Origin: Gammaproteobacteria bacterium
GTDB taxonomy: Bacteria > Pseudomonadota > Gammaproteobacteria > JACKNK01
DNA: 64,000 nt
Direction of reading: 5' to 3'
NCBI GenBank assembly: GCA_024234895.1
Contig: JACKNJ010000010.1
Location: 1 to 64,000 of the forward strand
A program made the position numbers and the translations under genes. Positions 49,709 through 57,409 of this stretch are shown one piece after another. The notes beneath the pieces were generated by a model that searched no databases, was not told the DNA's origin, and saw nothing but the letters and a program-made list of their open reading frames with translations. Every line of letters starts with the position of its first letter. Within the stretch, counting starts at the first letter, position 1.

Positions 49709-52618
49709 TCAGAGACTGCGGAGTTCCAGCCCCAGCGCGTTGCAGCTCGCCAGCGTCTTGGCGTCGCTCAACACCGCGACGCTGCCGGTGCCGGGCTTCA
49801 GATACGCCGCCGCGACGCGCTTCAGATCGTCGATCGTGACGCCGAGAACGCGCTTGCGGAACGCGCGACGGCGTTCCGGCGTGCGGCCGTGGCGAGCCGC
49901 GAAATAGGCACCGATGGCCTCGCCCGCCGGCGAATCCGGACGGTCGATGCTGGACACCACGCCGAGGATCGCCTCCTCCAGCAGACGCGGCTCGTGCTCG
50001 TTGTCGCGCAGCCAGTCCACGGACGCCTCGAAGTCCTGCAAGGTGCCTTCGATGCGCGGATCGCGGTAGGAATAGAAGCGGAAGGTGGCCGAATCCGAGT
50101 CGTAACCGGCCCCGCCACCGTAGGCACCGCCCTGTTCACGGACCGCGCGATGCAGGAAGCCGTTGCGCAGGAACGGGCCGAGCACGGTCAGCGCGGCGGA
50201 ATCCTCGTGACCGGACGGCACCGCCGCGTAGGCGACCGCGCAGAAATTGACCTGCGTGCTGGTGGTCCAGCCCTCGCGCACCGCGCCGGTCGGTTCCGGG
50301 CACTGGAACGGCGGCGGCACCAGCGTGCACGGCAGCCCGCCCCAGGCCTCGGCGAGATCGGCCAGCATCGATTCCTTCTGCGCTTCCTCGCCGACCAGCA
50401 GGGCCTGGCGGCTCGCGCCGAGGATCAGATCGCGGATCGCGGCGAGCTGATCGCACAGATCGGCGAGCGCCTCCGCGTCGTCGATGGCGTCGTCCAGCGC
50501 CTTGAGGGCCTTGATGCCGGCCAGCCCGTTCCAGCGATGCGAGAGCGCCGCGCTCGGCGACAGCCCGGCCATCGCCGCGGTCATCGCCAGGCTGTGGCCG
50601 GAATCGGTGATGTGCGCCTCGCGATGGGCGCGATCCTGCGCGATCAGTTCGCGGATGCGATCGTGTTCATCGAAGCGCGCGGACTCGAAGGTCTCGCGCA
50701 GCAGTTCCGCCAGCGCCTTCTGATTGCGCGCCAGGGCCTTGCCGGACAGCACGAACAGGCCGCTGGTGCGCTGCGGATCGTCGACCGAACCGCGCAGCGA
50801 GACGCGCGCGCGGATGCCGCCGCTGACCGCCGCCTGGCGGTTCTGCATGGCCATGTAGTCGTGCTCGCCGCAGCCCACCTCGGTGAGCACGTCGGTGAAG
50901 ATCGGCAGCAGGTCGGAGAGGCTCTCCGGCAGCGCCGGCAGATCGACGACCAGTTGCTGATAGACGAGGCCATTGGTGCCCTGCGAGTACCAGGTCGCGT
51001 TCATGCCGGCGACCTCGACCACCTCGCCGAGCGCGATCTTCATGTCCGGCGGCACGTCGTCGAGCGTGACACGCGGCAGCATTTCCGGATCGTCCGCCTG
51101 TTCCTGACGCTCCTTGAGCGCCCTCGCCTGTTCGACGATGCGCAGCTTCGCGGGCTCGTCGAGCGACGCGCGGATGCGGTCCAGACGCTGCGCCTCCTCG
51201 GCGGCCTTGTTCGCGGACATCTCCGTATCCGGCGCGAAGGTCAGACGCACGCGGTGCGGGTTGTCGAGCAGCAGGCGACGCACCAGCGACGGGATGTAGC
51301 CCGGCTCGCCGGTCTTGGCGCGCAGACGTTCCAGCGCCGGATCGAGATTCAGCACCGCGACCGGGTCGCCATCGTGCAGCGCCGGCGACAACGCGTTGAC
51401 CATCAGTTGCAGGCCGTAGGGGAAGTGCCCGCCGCCGATCTCGCGCTGCGACAGTTCGACCTGATGCAGCATCGCCTCGACCTGCTCCTGCGGCACGCCC
51501 TCCTCCGCGACCTGCTCCAGCACGCCCATGATCAGCGCCTCGACGGCCTCGGCATGTTCCGGCTCGGAGCCTTCGAGGCCGCACAGGAACACCGCCTCGC
51601 GGGTCGAATCGTCGAGCCCGGAGATCGGCGCCGGCGAGGTGCCGAGATCGCTGGTCTCCAGCGCGTGGCGCAGCGGTGAGGCGCTGTTGTCGAGCAGCAC
51701 GCCGGACAGCAGGTGCGCCTCCATGATCTCGTCCAGATTCGCGCTGCGACCGAGCAGCCAGGCCATCACGTGGTAGGTCTTCTCCTCGGTGTCCTCCTCG
51801 TCCAGCGCGTACCGCTCCGCGATCGCGACCGGCGCCGGATAGCGCTGCTCATCGGGCACCGCCAGGTCCATGTCCAGACGCTCGAAGCGGTTCAGCGCCC
51901 ACTCCTCGATGCGCTCCTGATGATGCTCGGCGGGCAGATCGCCGTAAGTCATGAAGGTCGCGTTGGACGGGTGGTAATGACGGGCGTGGAAGTCGCGGAG
52001 CTGTTCCCAGGTCAGGTTGGGAATGTCCATCGGCTCGCCGCCGGAGTTGTGGTGATAGGTGATGGTCGGGAAGACCTGCGCCTGCATCGCCTGCCACAGC
52101 GCCGACACCGGCGAGGACATCGCGCCCTTCATCTCGTTGTAGACCACGCCCTTGTAGGTCAGCTCCGACTCGGGGTTCTCCGGCTCGGCGAACTCAAGGC
52201 GATGGCCCTCCTGCAGGAAGTCCATCTCGTTCAGGTTCGGGAAGAACACCGCGTCCAGATAGACCTGCAACAGGTTGTCGAAGTCCTTCACGTTCTGGCT
52301 CGCGAACGGGTACGCGGTCCAGTCGCTGGCCGTGAACGCGTTCATGAACGTGTTCAGCGAGCGCCGCGTCATCATGAAGAACGGGTCGCGCACCGGGTAT
52401 TTTGCGCTGCCGCACAGACTGGTGTGTTCGAGGATGTGCGCGACGCCGGTGGAATCCTGCGGCACGGTCAGGAACGCGACCAGAAAGGCGTTGTTGTTGT
52501 CGTCCGCGGCCATGTGGAAATGCCGCGCGCCGGTAACCTTGTGGCGGTACTCGGCAACGTCGATGTGCAGGGATTCGATGTGTTCGGTGCGCAGGTGTTC
52601 GAAGGCGGGATGAGTCAT
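49709..52618 (-). CDS. M16C metalloprotease (PreP/insulinase family)
   Basis: 969 residues from ATG 52618 (MTHPAFEHLRTEHIESL); the frame is open further upstream but that part is not protein-like. The inverted zinc motif HxxEH is in GVAHILEHTSLCG, with the third ligand Glu in the downstream YNEMKGAM region. SRSLNTFMNAFTASDWTAYPFAS and the PreP-type two-half architecture (M16C-associated domain at about 450-700) match presequence proteases, which degrade free peptides up to about 65 residues. Single gene; no neighbours of related function. Confidence 0.95.
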   Translation of the reverse strand: MTHPAFEHLRTEHIESLHIDVAEYRHKVTGARHFHMAADDNNNAFLVAFLTVPQDSTGVAHILEHTSLCGSAKYPVRDPFFMMTRRSLNTFMNAFTASDWTAYPFASQNVKDFDNLLQVYLDAVFFPNLNEMDFLQEGHRLEFAEPENPESELTYKGVVYNEMKGAMSSPVSALWQAMQAQVFPTITYHHNSGGEPMDIPNLTWEQLRDFHARHYHPSNATFMTYGDLPAEHHQERIEEWALNRFERLDMDLAVPDEQRYPAPVAIAERYALDEEDTEEKTYHVMAWLLGRSANLDEIMEAHLLSGVLLDNSASPLRHALETSDLGTSPAPISGLDDSTREAVFLCGLEGSEPEHAEAVEALIMGVLEQVAEEGVPQEQVEAMLHQVELSQREIGGGHFPYGLQLMVNALSPALHDGDPVAVLNLDPALERLRAKTGEPGYIPSLVRRLLLDNPHRVRLTFAPDTEMSANKAAEEAQRLDRIRASLDEPAKLRIVEQARALKERQEQADDPEMLPRVTLDDVPPDMKIALGEVVEVAGMNATWYSQGTNGLVYQQLVVDLPALPESLSDLLPIFTDVLTEVGCGEHDYMAMQNRQAAVSGGIRARVSLRGSVDDPQRTSGLFVLSGKALARNQKALAELLRETFESARFDEHDRIRELIAQDRAHREAHITDSGHSLAMTAAMAGLSPSAALSHRWNGLAGIKALKALDDAIDDAEALADLCDQLAAIRDLILGASRQALLVGEEAQKESMLADLAEAWGGLPCTLVPPPFQCPEPTGAVREGWTTSTQVNFCAVAYAAVPSGHEDSAALTVLGPFLRNGFLHRAVREQGGAYGGGAGYDSDSATFRFYSYRDPRIEGTLQDFEASVDWLRDNEHEPRLLEEAILGVVSSIDRPDSPAGEAIGAYFAARHGRTPERRRAFRKRVLGVTIDDLKRVAAAYLKPGTGSVAVLSDAKTLASCNALGLELRSL

Positions 52619-52786
52619 GAAGGGCAAGGCACGCGTGATGGATTCAGTAGGGAGACATGGTAACGCGGGGGAATGTTTCCAAGCTCCCGAATTGACGCCC
52701 AATACCACGGGGATTGCCCCCGCCAAACCGACCTCGGATGCGCCATGCCGTGGCCGCACACCGCCAGGCCGCGCACCCCTCGCCCG

Positions 52787-53125
52787 CTAACGACCAGGGG
52801 ACACCGTCAACGATTCCGCCCGCTCGACCTCGCATTCATACGAACCCATCTCGAACTCCCGACACACCCAGGGCCGGTTCTCGTAGATCGAACACAGCCA
52901 GGTGTCGCGATCCAGCGCCGAACAAAGCCCATCCTCCAGCCGCAGCATCGTCTCCCCTCCCCATCGATCGATCGCGATATGTTCGGGTGGCACACCGGTA
53001 TCGGTAAGGATCAGCACCTCCAGACGGCAGCAACACGCCTGGCAACTTGAACACGAGATTTCGGGACTGGACAAAGGTTGTGACCGGATAACGCCATGAT
53101 GGCTTGCCAAGGAAGGTGCCGACAT
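52787..53125 (-). CDS. YkgJ-family cysteine cluster protein
   Basis: 112 residues from ATG 53125. The cluster CSSCQACC(C) near residue 25, with later LCSALDRDTWLCSIYENRPWVCREF, fits the CxxCxxCC zinc/iron-chelating family (UPF0153/YkgJ), which binds Fe-S or Zn. The N-terminal 20 residues are unusual and a later start is possible. It is the last ordinary chromosomal gene before the toxin-antitoxin/cassette block. Confidence 0.88.
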   Translation of the reverse strand: MSAPSLASHHGVIRSQPLSSPEISCSSCQACCCRLEVLILTDTGVPPEHIAIDRWGGETMLRLEDGLCSALDRDTWLCSIYENRPWVCREFEMGSYECEVERAESLTVSPGR

Positions 53126-53182
53126 TATCGGGTCAAAGCTCGAGTCCGAGTGTATGGCATTGTTGAGGCCTTCCTCCTAGAC

Positions 53183-53201
53183 TGTACGGCATCACCGTAC
53201 A
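53183..53201. promoter_or_regulatory. Palindromic operator of the yefM-yoeB pair
   Basis: TGTACGG-CATCA-CCGTACA, a perfect 7-bp inverted repeat with 5-base spacer, 18 bases before the antitoxin start codon. E. coli YefM binds palindromes containing TGTACA, so this is the likely autoregulation site where the antitoxin (and toxin-antitoxin complex) represses its own operon. Confidence 0.8.
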
Positions 53202-53218
53202 CAACAGGGCGCCCTCCA

Positions 53219-53491
53219 ATGGACAGCACAACCGTAAACAAATTTAGAGACAGCCTGAAAAGCTTTGTGGAACAGGTGGTTATCCACCACACACCGCTTC
53301 GCGTAACACGCCGATCCGGCTCCGATTTTGTGGTGATGAGCGCGGAGGATTGGGAGCGTGACCAGGAAACGTTATATGTGCTCCAAAATACCAGCCTTAT
53401 GCGCCAGATCGCCGAATCCAGTGCTACACACCAAGCCGGTTCTGGATATACCCCAACCAAAGAGCAGCTAGATGAGATCATTGGTATTTGA
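53219..53491 (+). CDS. yefM: YefM/Phd-family antitoxin
   Basis: 90 residues from ATG 53219 (MDSTTVNKFRDSLKSFVEQV). The N-terminal DNA-binding/dimerisation part is Phd/YefM-like, with TPLRVTRRSGSDFVVMSAEDWERDQETLYVL, followed by a flexible C-terminal toxin-neutralising tail (HQAGSGYTPTKEQLDEIIG). Overlaps the toxin gene by 20 bases. An operator palindrome lies upstream. The frame continues to 53096 without coding character. Confidence 0.93.
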   Translation: MDSTTVNKFRDSLKSFVEQVVIHHTPLRVTRRSGSDFVVMSAEDWERDQETLYVLQNTSLMRQIAESSATHQAGSGYTPTKEQLDEIIGI

Positions 53492-53747
53492 GGGCAAAAC
53501 ATGGGAGGTATACGAGGACCTACGGCAGCGCGACAAACGGATGCACAAGAATCTGTGCGTCATTTTGAAAGAAATGTTGCGCGGTGATCCCTGCGGCGGT
53601 TCGGGAAAGCCCGAAGCTCTTCGGCACAACCTTACCGGCTTTTGGTCGAGGCGACTTAGCCAGAAAGATCGGCTCGTGTATAAGTTTGACGATACTTATA
53701 TCTATATCTTTGCCATAGGCGGCCACTACGACTCTTTTGAGCCATAA
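53472..53747 (+). CDS. yoeB: YoeB/Txe-family ribosome-dependent mRNA interferase
   Basis: 91 residues. FEGKTWEVYEDLRQRDKRMHKNLCVILKEMLRGDP is the YoeB helical part; KPEALRHNLTGFWSRRLSQKDRLVYKF and the C-terminal HYDSFEP contain the expected catalytic arginine and His/Tyr end of the RelE superfamily. It cleaves mRNA on the ribosome when freed from YefM. The stop codon TAA lies inside the attC core site at 53742-53748, linking the gene to the cassette array. Confidence 0.93.
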   Translation: MRSLVFEGKTWEVYEDLRQRDKRMHKNLCVILKEMLRGDPCGGSGKPEALRHNLTGFWSRRLSQKDRLVYKFDDTYIYIFAIGGHYDSFEP

Positions 53748-53826
53748 CGCCTAATTCACAGGGAGCGAAAAGCATAGCGAGGCACGAGCTACGCTTTTTA
53801 CTATCCGGTGGAATGCCTCGTAAGGC
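53742..53826 (-). other. Integron attC-like site 3
   Basis: Read on the minus strand: GCCTTAC (R'' core, one deviation), GCATTCCACCGG, a hairpin AAAAGCG...GCTTTT, CCCTGTGAATTAGGC, then GTTATGG (R' core). The two halves can pair with extra unpaired bases, as expected of an attC. About 85 bp. It ends cassette C (53842-54471) and touches the yoeB stop. It is the most degenerate of the three sites. Confidence 0.55.
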
Positions 53827-53841
53827 ATTTTTAATCGCAAA

Positions 53842-54471
53842 TCAGTAGAGAAGGTTTGAACCAAAACCTGGTTTCTCCCCATTAGATATCTGTTCTTGCC
53901 ATTTGATTAGTTTTTCTAGGCGATACCCCCAGAACTCCTCACAAAGTTCGAGATACTCTACAACAACAGCTTTTTCCCCTATTTCTAAAAGTTCTTGAGC
54001 TAGCAGCATATTCGGGCCAAACGAATTTAGCTGGGGCGACCCTGGTGTTTTTCCTGCAAGAATCAATTGCTTCTTAGCTTCAGCAGTATCTCCATTTCGT
54101 AAGGCAACACGGCCTAAAGTCAGATGCGCTTTGTGTATAGCGTTTCCGTAGTTCCAATCTTTCTTATACTTTTCTGCGATCCTTAGTGTCTCATGTGCGA
54201 ATTCCGAAGCTTTTACTAAGGAACCACCATCTACATTCCAAAGAGCAACATCACCTATAGCAACCCATTTCTCATACTCAGTTTTAGCAGCTGCGAGTTC
54301 TGCTGCAGATTTATATAGCTGTTCGCCGAAATCAGGAGTCCATTCAGATTGATATTCCTCCACCATGCTTAAGGTGTACTGAAAATAGGCATATCCACCA
54401 ATTGCAATAAACAACACTGCAGTGACAAAACCGCCGCAAAATATCAAGAATGATTTGATCTTATTCGTCAC
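53842..54471 (-). CDS. Cassette protein C: membrane anchor plus TPR-like helices
   Basis: 209 residues from GTG 54471, 7 bases from the attC core. One N-terminal transmembrane segment (FLIFCGGFVTAVLFIAIGGYAYFQY) is followed by about 170 residues of short helices with TPR-like spacing (AAAKTEYEKWVAIGDVALWN; HKAHLTLGRVALRNGDTAEAKKQLILAGKTPG). AT-rich codon use. No enzymatic motif. The likely place is the periplasmic side of the inner membrane. Flanked on both sides by attC-like sites, so it is a whole gene cassette. Confidence 0.75.
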   Translation of the reverse strand: MTNKIKSFLIFCGGFVTAVLFIAIGGYAYFQYTLSMVEEYQSEWTPDFGEQLYKSAAELAAAKTEYEKWVAIGDVALWNVDGGSLVKASEFAHETLRIAEKYKKDWNYGNAIHKAHLTLGRVALRNGDTAEAKKQLILAGKTPGSPQLNSFGPNMLLAQELLEIGEKAVVVEYLELCEEFWGYRLEKLIKWQEQISNGEKPGFGSNLLY

Positions 54472-54478
54472 TGTACGC

Positions 54479-54550
54479 GCCTAACGACCAAGCTGTGCGG
54501 CGCAAACGAAGCGCAGCGTAGTTTGCGTCCGAACGAGCACCTTGTTATGC
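54479..54550 (-). other. Integron attC site 2
   Basis: On the minus strand: GCATAAC (R''), AAGGTGCTCGTTCGGA, a hairpin CGCAAAC ... GTTTGCG with a 14-base loop, CCGCACAGCTTGGTC, then GTTAGGC, a perfect match to the R' consensus GTTRRRY. 72 bp. The arms CTCGTTCGG and CCGCACAG pair with extrahelical bases. The stop codon of the cassette B gene lies inside R'', the compact order usual for cassettes. Confidence 0.85.
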
Positions 54551-55858
54551 ATTACTTTTTTTCTCCTCAAGGCTGTTTTTTACCTGACTTGGGGTAAACA
54601 TCCTCTTTGGCGTATGCTCAAAAAACCTCATATGGAAGGTTGAGGAGCCCTTTGGCCTTATCCTGACCCATTGGTCTTTCAATTCATCATCATCAAATTG
54701 GGTTGGAAAACTTGGATTAATGTCAGTTGCATCTATGTTAATGTCGGATGATTCAATTTCCTGGAGCTTATACCCATTAGCAAACACGTGAATAGCCTTA
54801 ACCTTTTCTGCTAATGACTTATTTACAAACGGAAGGAACATTGCGTCATCAAGGTCTCTTACGCTAAATACAGGAAAAAATCTGACAAAACTGTCTTTGC
54901 TGTAAGTTATGGGCAAAAACTCAACTTCACTTCTGCCTATAGAGGAGCCTGCCCCGATGTTTGTCCATTTCTCATCATCCTCCCTGTCAAGCTCATTTTC
55001 TTTGTTGACGTCAATACGCTGTTCCCATTGCCCGGAACCGATGCCATGCTTTATTCCCGATTTTTGTTCTGTAAAATGTGCTTCTGATTCTGCCCTCATT
55101 CGGTTTGACTTGTCTGATGAGCCAAACAAGATCGAAAGCACATTGTGCTTTGGCTCTTTTAATGTTAAATAGCAAAACAGTCTAAAGTGGCCTATATCCT
55201 CTGCTTGATATTTTTTATCTAATTCAAATGACAACGCCAACTGGGAGATGGGATCGTTTGCCTCTTGAAGAAATAGGACTCTATTTAGCGTCCCCTCTAT
55301 TTTTTGGAATCCTGACGAGATGACCGACTGAATATCATCACCCCAGCGTGAGAAGAAACTCGCCTGCTCTTCTTCCGACAGCACGATGTTAAGATATTGA
55401 AACCGCGTGGCGAAACCATCAGGGCTATCAAGAGCTATCCTAATTCGCTCACGGTCAAATATGTCGCAATAAGCAATCCCTTTGTCTTTCGCCTCTTCAA
55501 TTAACCGCTCTTTTTCACCAATAGTCAGATTTATATTTGTGAAAAACACAAAAACGCCAAGATTACTGTCAGCGCTAACTGCGCTTTCTAGATCGCCCGT
55601 AAACTTTGCCTTTATTTTTTTCTTTTGTTCGTCGGAATCATTTGCTTGGTTAACAAAGCCTATTGCTCCAAAGACTTTTTGATCTTCACGGTAAATTGCT
55701 TCAATATCTCTACCACCATCGGGGCCTCCGCGAGGATGTCTTGGCCTTACATCGGTAAACCTTTTGTCAGATGCCAAGACAGCCCGACACATCTGCTCTC
55801 TATGCAGCTGATTGGTATCAAGATAGCTCTTTAGCCTTTCATCTGTCTGATACGGCAA
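54545..55858 (-). CDS. Cassette protein B: Mrr/PD-(D/E)XK-like nuclease-related protein
   Basis: 437 residues; TTG start at 55858 with GGAG 7 bases upstream. Near residue 45 the motif RHPRGGPDGGRDIEAIY resembles the restriction-nuclease core (D...DIEA), followed by GAIGFVNQAND, where classical Mrr-type enzymes have QxK; here the lysine seems missing, so activity is uncertain. FFTNINLTIGEKERLIEEAKDKGI and CDIFDRERIRIAL continue the nuclease-like domain. The C-terminal 250 residues are unrecognised. Such proteins occur in defence islands; role inferred. Ends inside attC site 2. Confidence 0.7.
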   Translation of the reverse strand: MPYQTDERLKSYLDTNQLHREQMCRAVLASDKRFTDVRPRHPRGGPDGGRDIEAIYREDQKVFGAIGFVNQANDSDEQKKKIKAKFTGDLESAVSADSNLGVFVFFTNINLTIGEKERLIEEAKDKGIAYCDIFDRERIRIALDSPDGFATRFQYLNIVLSEEEQASFFSRWGDDIQSVISSGFQKIEGTLNRVLFLQEANDPISQLALSFELDKKYQAEDIGHFRLFCYLTLKEPKHNVLSILFGSSDKSNRMRAESEAHFTEQKSGIKHGIGSGQWEQRIDVNKENELDREDDEKWTNIGAGSSIGRSEVEFLPITYSKDSFVRFFPVFSVRDLDDAMFLPFVNKSLAEKVKAIHVFANGYKLQEIESSDINIDATDINPSFPTQFDDDELKDQWVRIRPKGSSTFHMRFFEHTPKRMFTPSQVKNSLEEKKSNA

Positions 55859-55885
55859 CCTTATTCTCCATTCCCATGATTTTAT

Positions 55886-55969
55886 GCATAACGCTCAAAT
55901 CAGCCGCGCCAAACAGCGGAGTGGAGCAAGGCCGCGCATTTTGGCGTCGGCTGGATTTGAATGTTATGT
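55886..55969 (-). other. Integron attC site 1
   Basis: On the minus strand: ACATAAC (R''), ATTCAAATCCAGCCGACGCC, loop, GGCGCGGCTGATTTGAGC, then GTTATGC (R'). The arms AATCCAGCCGACGCC and GGCGCGGCTGATT pair with one unpaired base or so, and the AGCCGACGC...GCGCGGCT pattern is the classical 59-base-element layout. 84 bp. It closes cassette A and opens cassette B. Confidence 0.85.
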
Positions 55970-55995
55970 GTTTCCGAATCTGATAGATAGATTCT

Positions 55996-56256
55996 CTATC
56001 GGATAGGTCTCTTGTATTCCCCCCAAGCATATCCCTCCAGCGTCATACAGCTTTCGGTTAACCCTCCTATCTGCGTTTCTCTTTCGGCATTAGCTTTTGC
56101 CTTTTCTTTGCAGTCAAAGAGCTGCCTTCTTGCTTGCTCATAGCTTACGCCCTGTTTCACCCAACCTTTTTCTACGATATAGGATGGGCCAGAAGCACAG
56201 CCTGACAAAGTAGAAATAAGTGCCACAGCGAAGGTTGATAGTGCTTTTTTGTTCAT
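55996..56256 (-). CDS. Cassette protein A: small lipoprotein
   Basis: 86 residues from ATG 56256, with GGAGAA 5 bases upstream. The lipobox is in ALSTFAVALISTLSGC, so the protein is probably lipid-anchored. The mature part has GVSYEQARRQLFDCKEKAKANAERETQ, a basic/acidic helix, and TLEGYAWGEYKRPIR at the end; two cysteines could pair. No function known. Many integron cassettes carry small lipoproteins of this sort. Confidence 0.8.
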   Translation of the reverse strand: MNKKALSTFAVALISTLSGCASGPSYIVEKGWVKQGVSYEQARRQLFDCKEKAKANAERETQIGGLTESCMTLEGYAWGEYKRPIR

Positions 56257-56287
56257 CGAATTCTCCTTTTTGAAATTACCGTTAAGC

Positions 56288-56335
56288 ACATAACGCTTAG
56301 CGGGCAATTAGGGTCAGTTCTCGCATTGTTGCATC
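56288..56335 (-). other. Truncated attC end joined to a shared boundary sequence
   Basis: Minus strand: GCCCGCTAAGC then GTTATGT, the L'-R' end of a fourth attC, cut off at 56305. Immediately beyond (plus strand 56310-56335) comes GGGTCAG, four bases, CGCATTGTTGCATC, which matches 38262-38287. The cassette array therefore seems to have been broken at this point by an insertion or deletion. Confidence 0.6.
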
Positions 56336-56608
56336 TTGCCTCGTACATCCATCCGCTTTCCGCTGCCTGGCTCCCGACGACGGGCCTTAAGCAGCACGGA
56401 ACAAGGTTACTGCTTCGTGCAGTCTGCCGGAACACGCTTCGCCGGCATACACCCCGGCGATGACCTTCAACAAGGTTCATATCGACCGGGCGCGGAAGGG
56501 TTCGCCCGATATGCTCAGGCGGATGCTGACCCTCACCCGCCAACTGGTTAAACGCGCCATGCTGCGCCGTGTCCTCGCCGCAGATGCGCGTCGGCGGATT
56601 GGCGAGAC

Positions 56609-56890
56609 ATGGCGCCGTCTCTGTGGGGTTGCGCGGTCAACGGGCCGGGCCGTCTGAGCCTGGGCGGGGTCGATCTGGTCGAGCTGGCGGGCACGTACGG
56701 GACGGCTTTACAGGTGGTCGACAAAGCGGCGCTGCAACGCAATTACGCGGCGTTCGTCGGTGCGTTCCGCGCGCTGTATCCGAACACGGAACTGGCGACC
56801 TCATTCAAGACCAACGCGCTACCCGGGGTGCTGGCGGCGCTGCACGCAGCAATGAAGGTCGGTTCCCGGCTTGTTGCGTCGATCCGTTGA
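56609..56890 (+). pseudogene. Truncated PLP-dependent (diaminopimelate-type) decarboxylase
   Basis: About 93 codons. LAGTYGTALQVVDKAALQRNYAAFVGAFRALYPNTELATSFKTNALPGVLAAL matches the first 80 residues of fold-type III decarboxylases (LysA/alanine-racemase-like); SFKTN includes the PLP lysine region. After ALHAA the sequence changes to an unrelated short end and a stop, and the remaining roughly 300 residues are missing. The region 56336-56608 upstream has no intact gene. I read it as a decayed fragment left beside the mobile block. Confidence 0.75.
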
Positions 56891-56919
56891 ATCCGCAGCC
56901 CCAACCGGACCCGGCCAGC

Positions 56920-57408
56920 TCAGACGAGCTGTGCCAATGCCTGAACGCCCAGCCAGGCAATTACACCGGCGAGCACGTCGTCGAGCATGATCCCCAAGCC
57001 GCCGCTGATGTGACGGTCGAGCCAGCGGATCGGCCATGGTTTCAGGACGTCGAAGAGGCGGAACAGCGCGAAGCCGACGACGATCCATAGCCAGCCGGGC
57101 GGTGCCAGGAACAGGGTGATCCACATGCCGACGAATTCGTCCCAGACGATGCCGGAGTGGTCGTGGACGCCGAGGCGGCGGGCGCTGTCACCGCAGAGCC
57201 AGATGCCGAAGACCATCGAGATGACGAGCATCGCGAGGTAGGCGGGCATCGGGAAGGTTTGAAACCAAAGGTATGGAACGATCGCGGCGAGACTGCCCCA
57301 GGTGCCGGGGGCCTTGGGGCCGAGACCTGAGCCGAAGCCGAAGGCCAGGAAGTGGACCGGATCGCGAAGCACGGTGCGGGCGGGAATCGGTGCGCTCTTC
57401 TCGCCCAT
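56920..57408 (-). CDS. pgpA: Phosphatidylglycerophosphatase A
   Basis: 162 residues from ATG 57408, one base after the thiL stop. PgpA removes phosphate from PGP to give phosphatidylglycerol in the inner membrane. FLAFGFGSGLGPKAPGTWGSLAA at the N-terminus and SGIVWDEFVGMWITLFLAP with the acidic residues are family signatures; DDVLAGVIAWLGVQAL ends the protein. Four hydrophobic segments. In E. coli, too, pgpA follows thiL. Confidence 0.97.
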   Translation of the reverse strand: MGEKSAPIPARTVLRDPVHFLAFGFGSGLGPKAPGTWGSLAAIVPYLWFQTFPMPAYLAMLVISMVFGIWLCGDSARRLGVHDHSGIVWDEFVGMWITLFLAPPGWLWIVVGFALFRLFDVLKPWPIRWLDRHISGGLGIMLDDVLAGVIAWLGVQALAQLV

Positions 57409-57409
57409 G

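Noticed and set aside
56460..56657. Basic small ORF upstream of the decarboxylase fragment
   Set aside because: No ribosome site, Arg-rich composition typical of chance frames, overlaps the pseudogene start.
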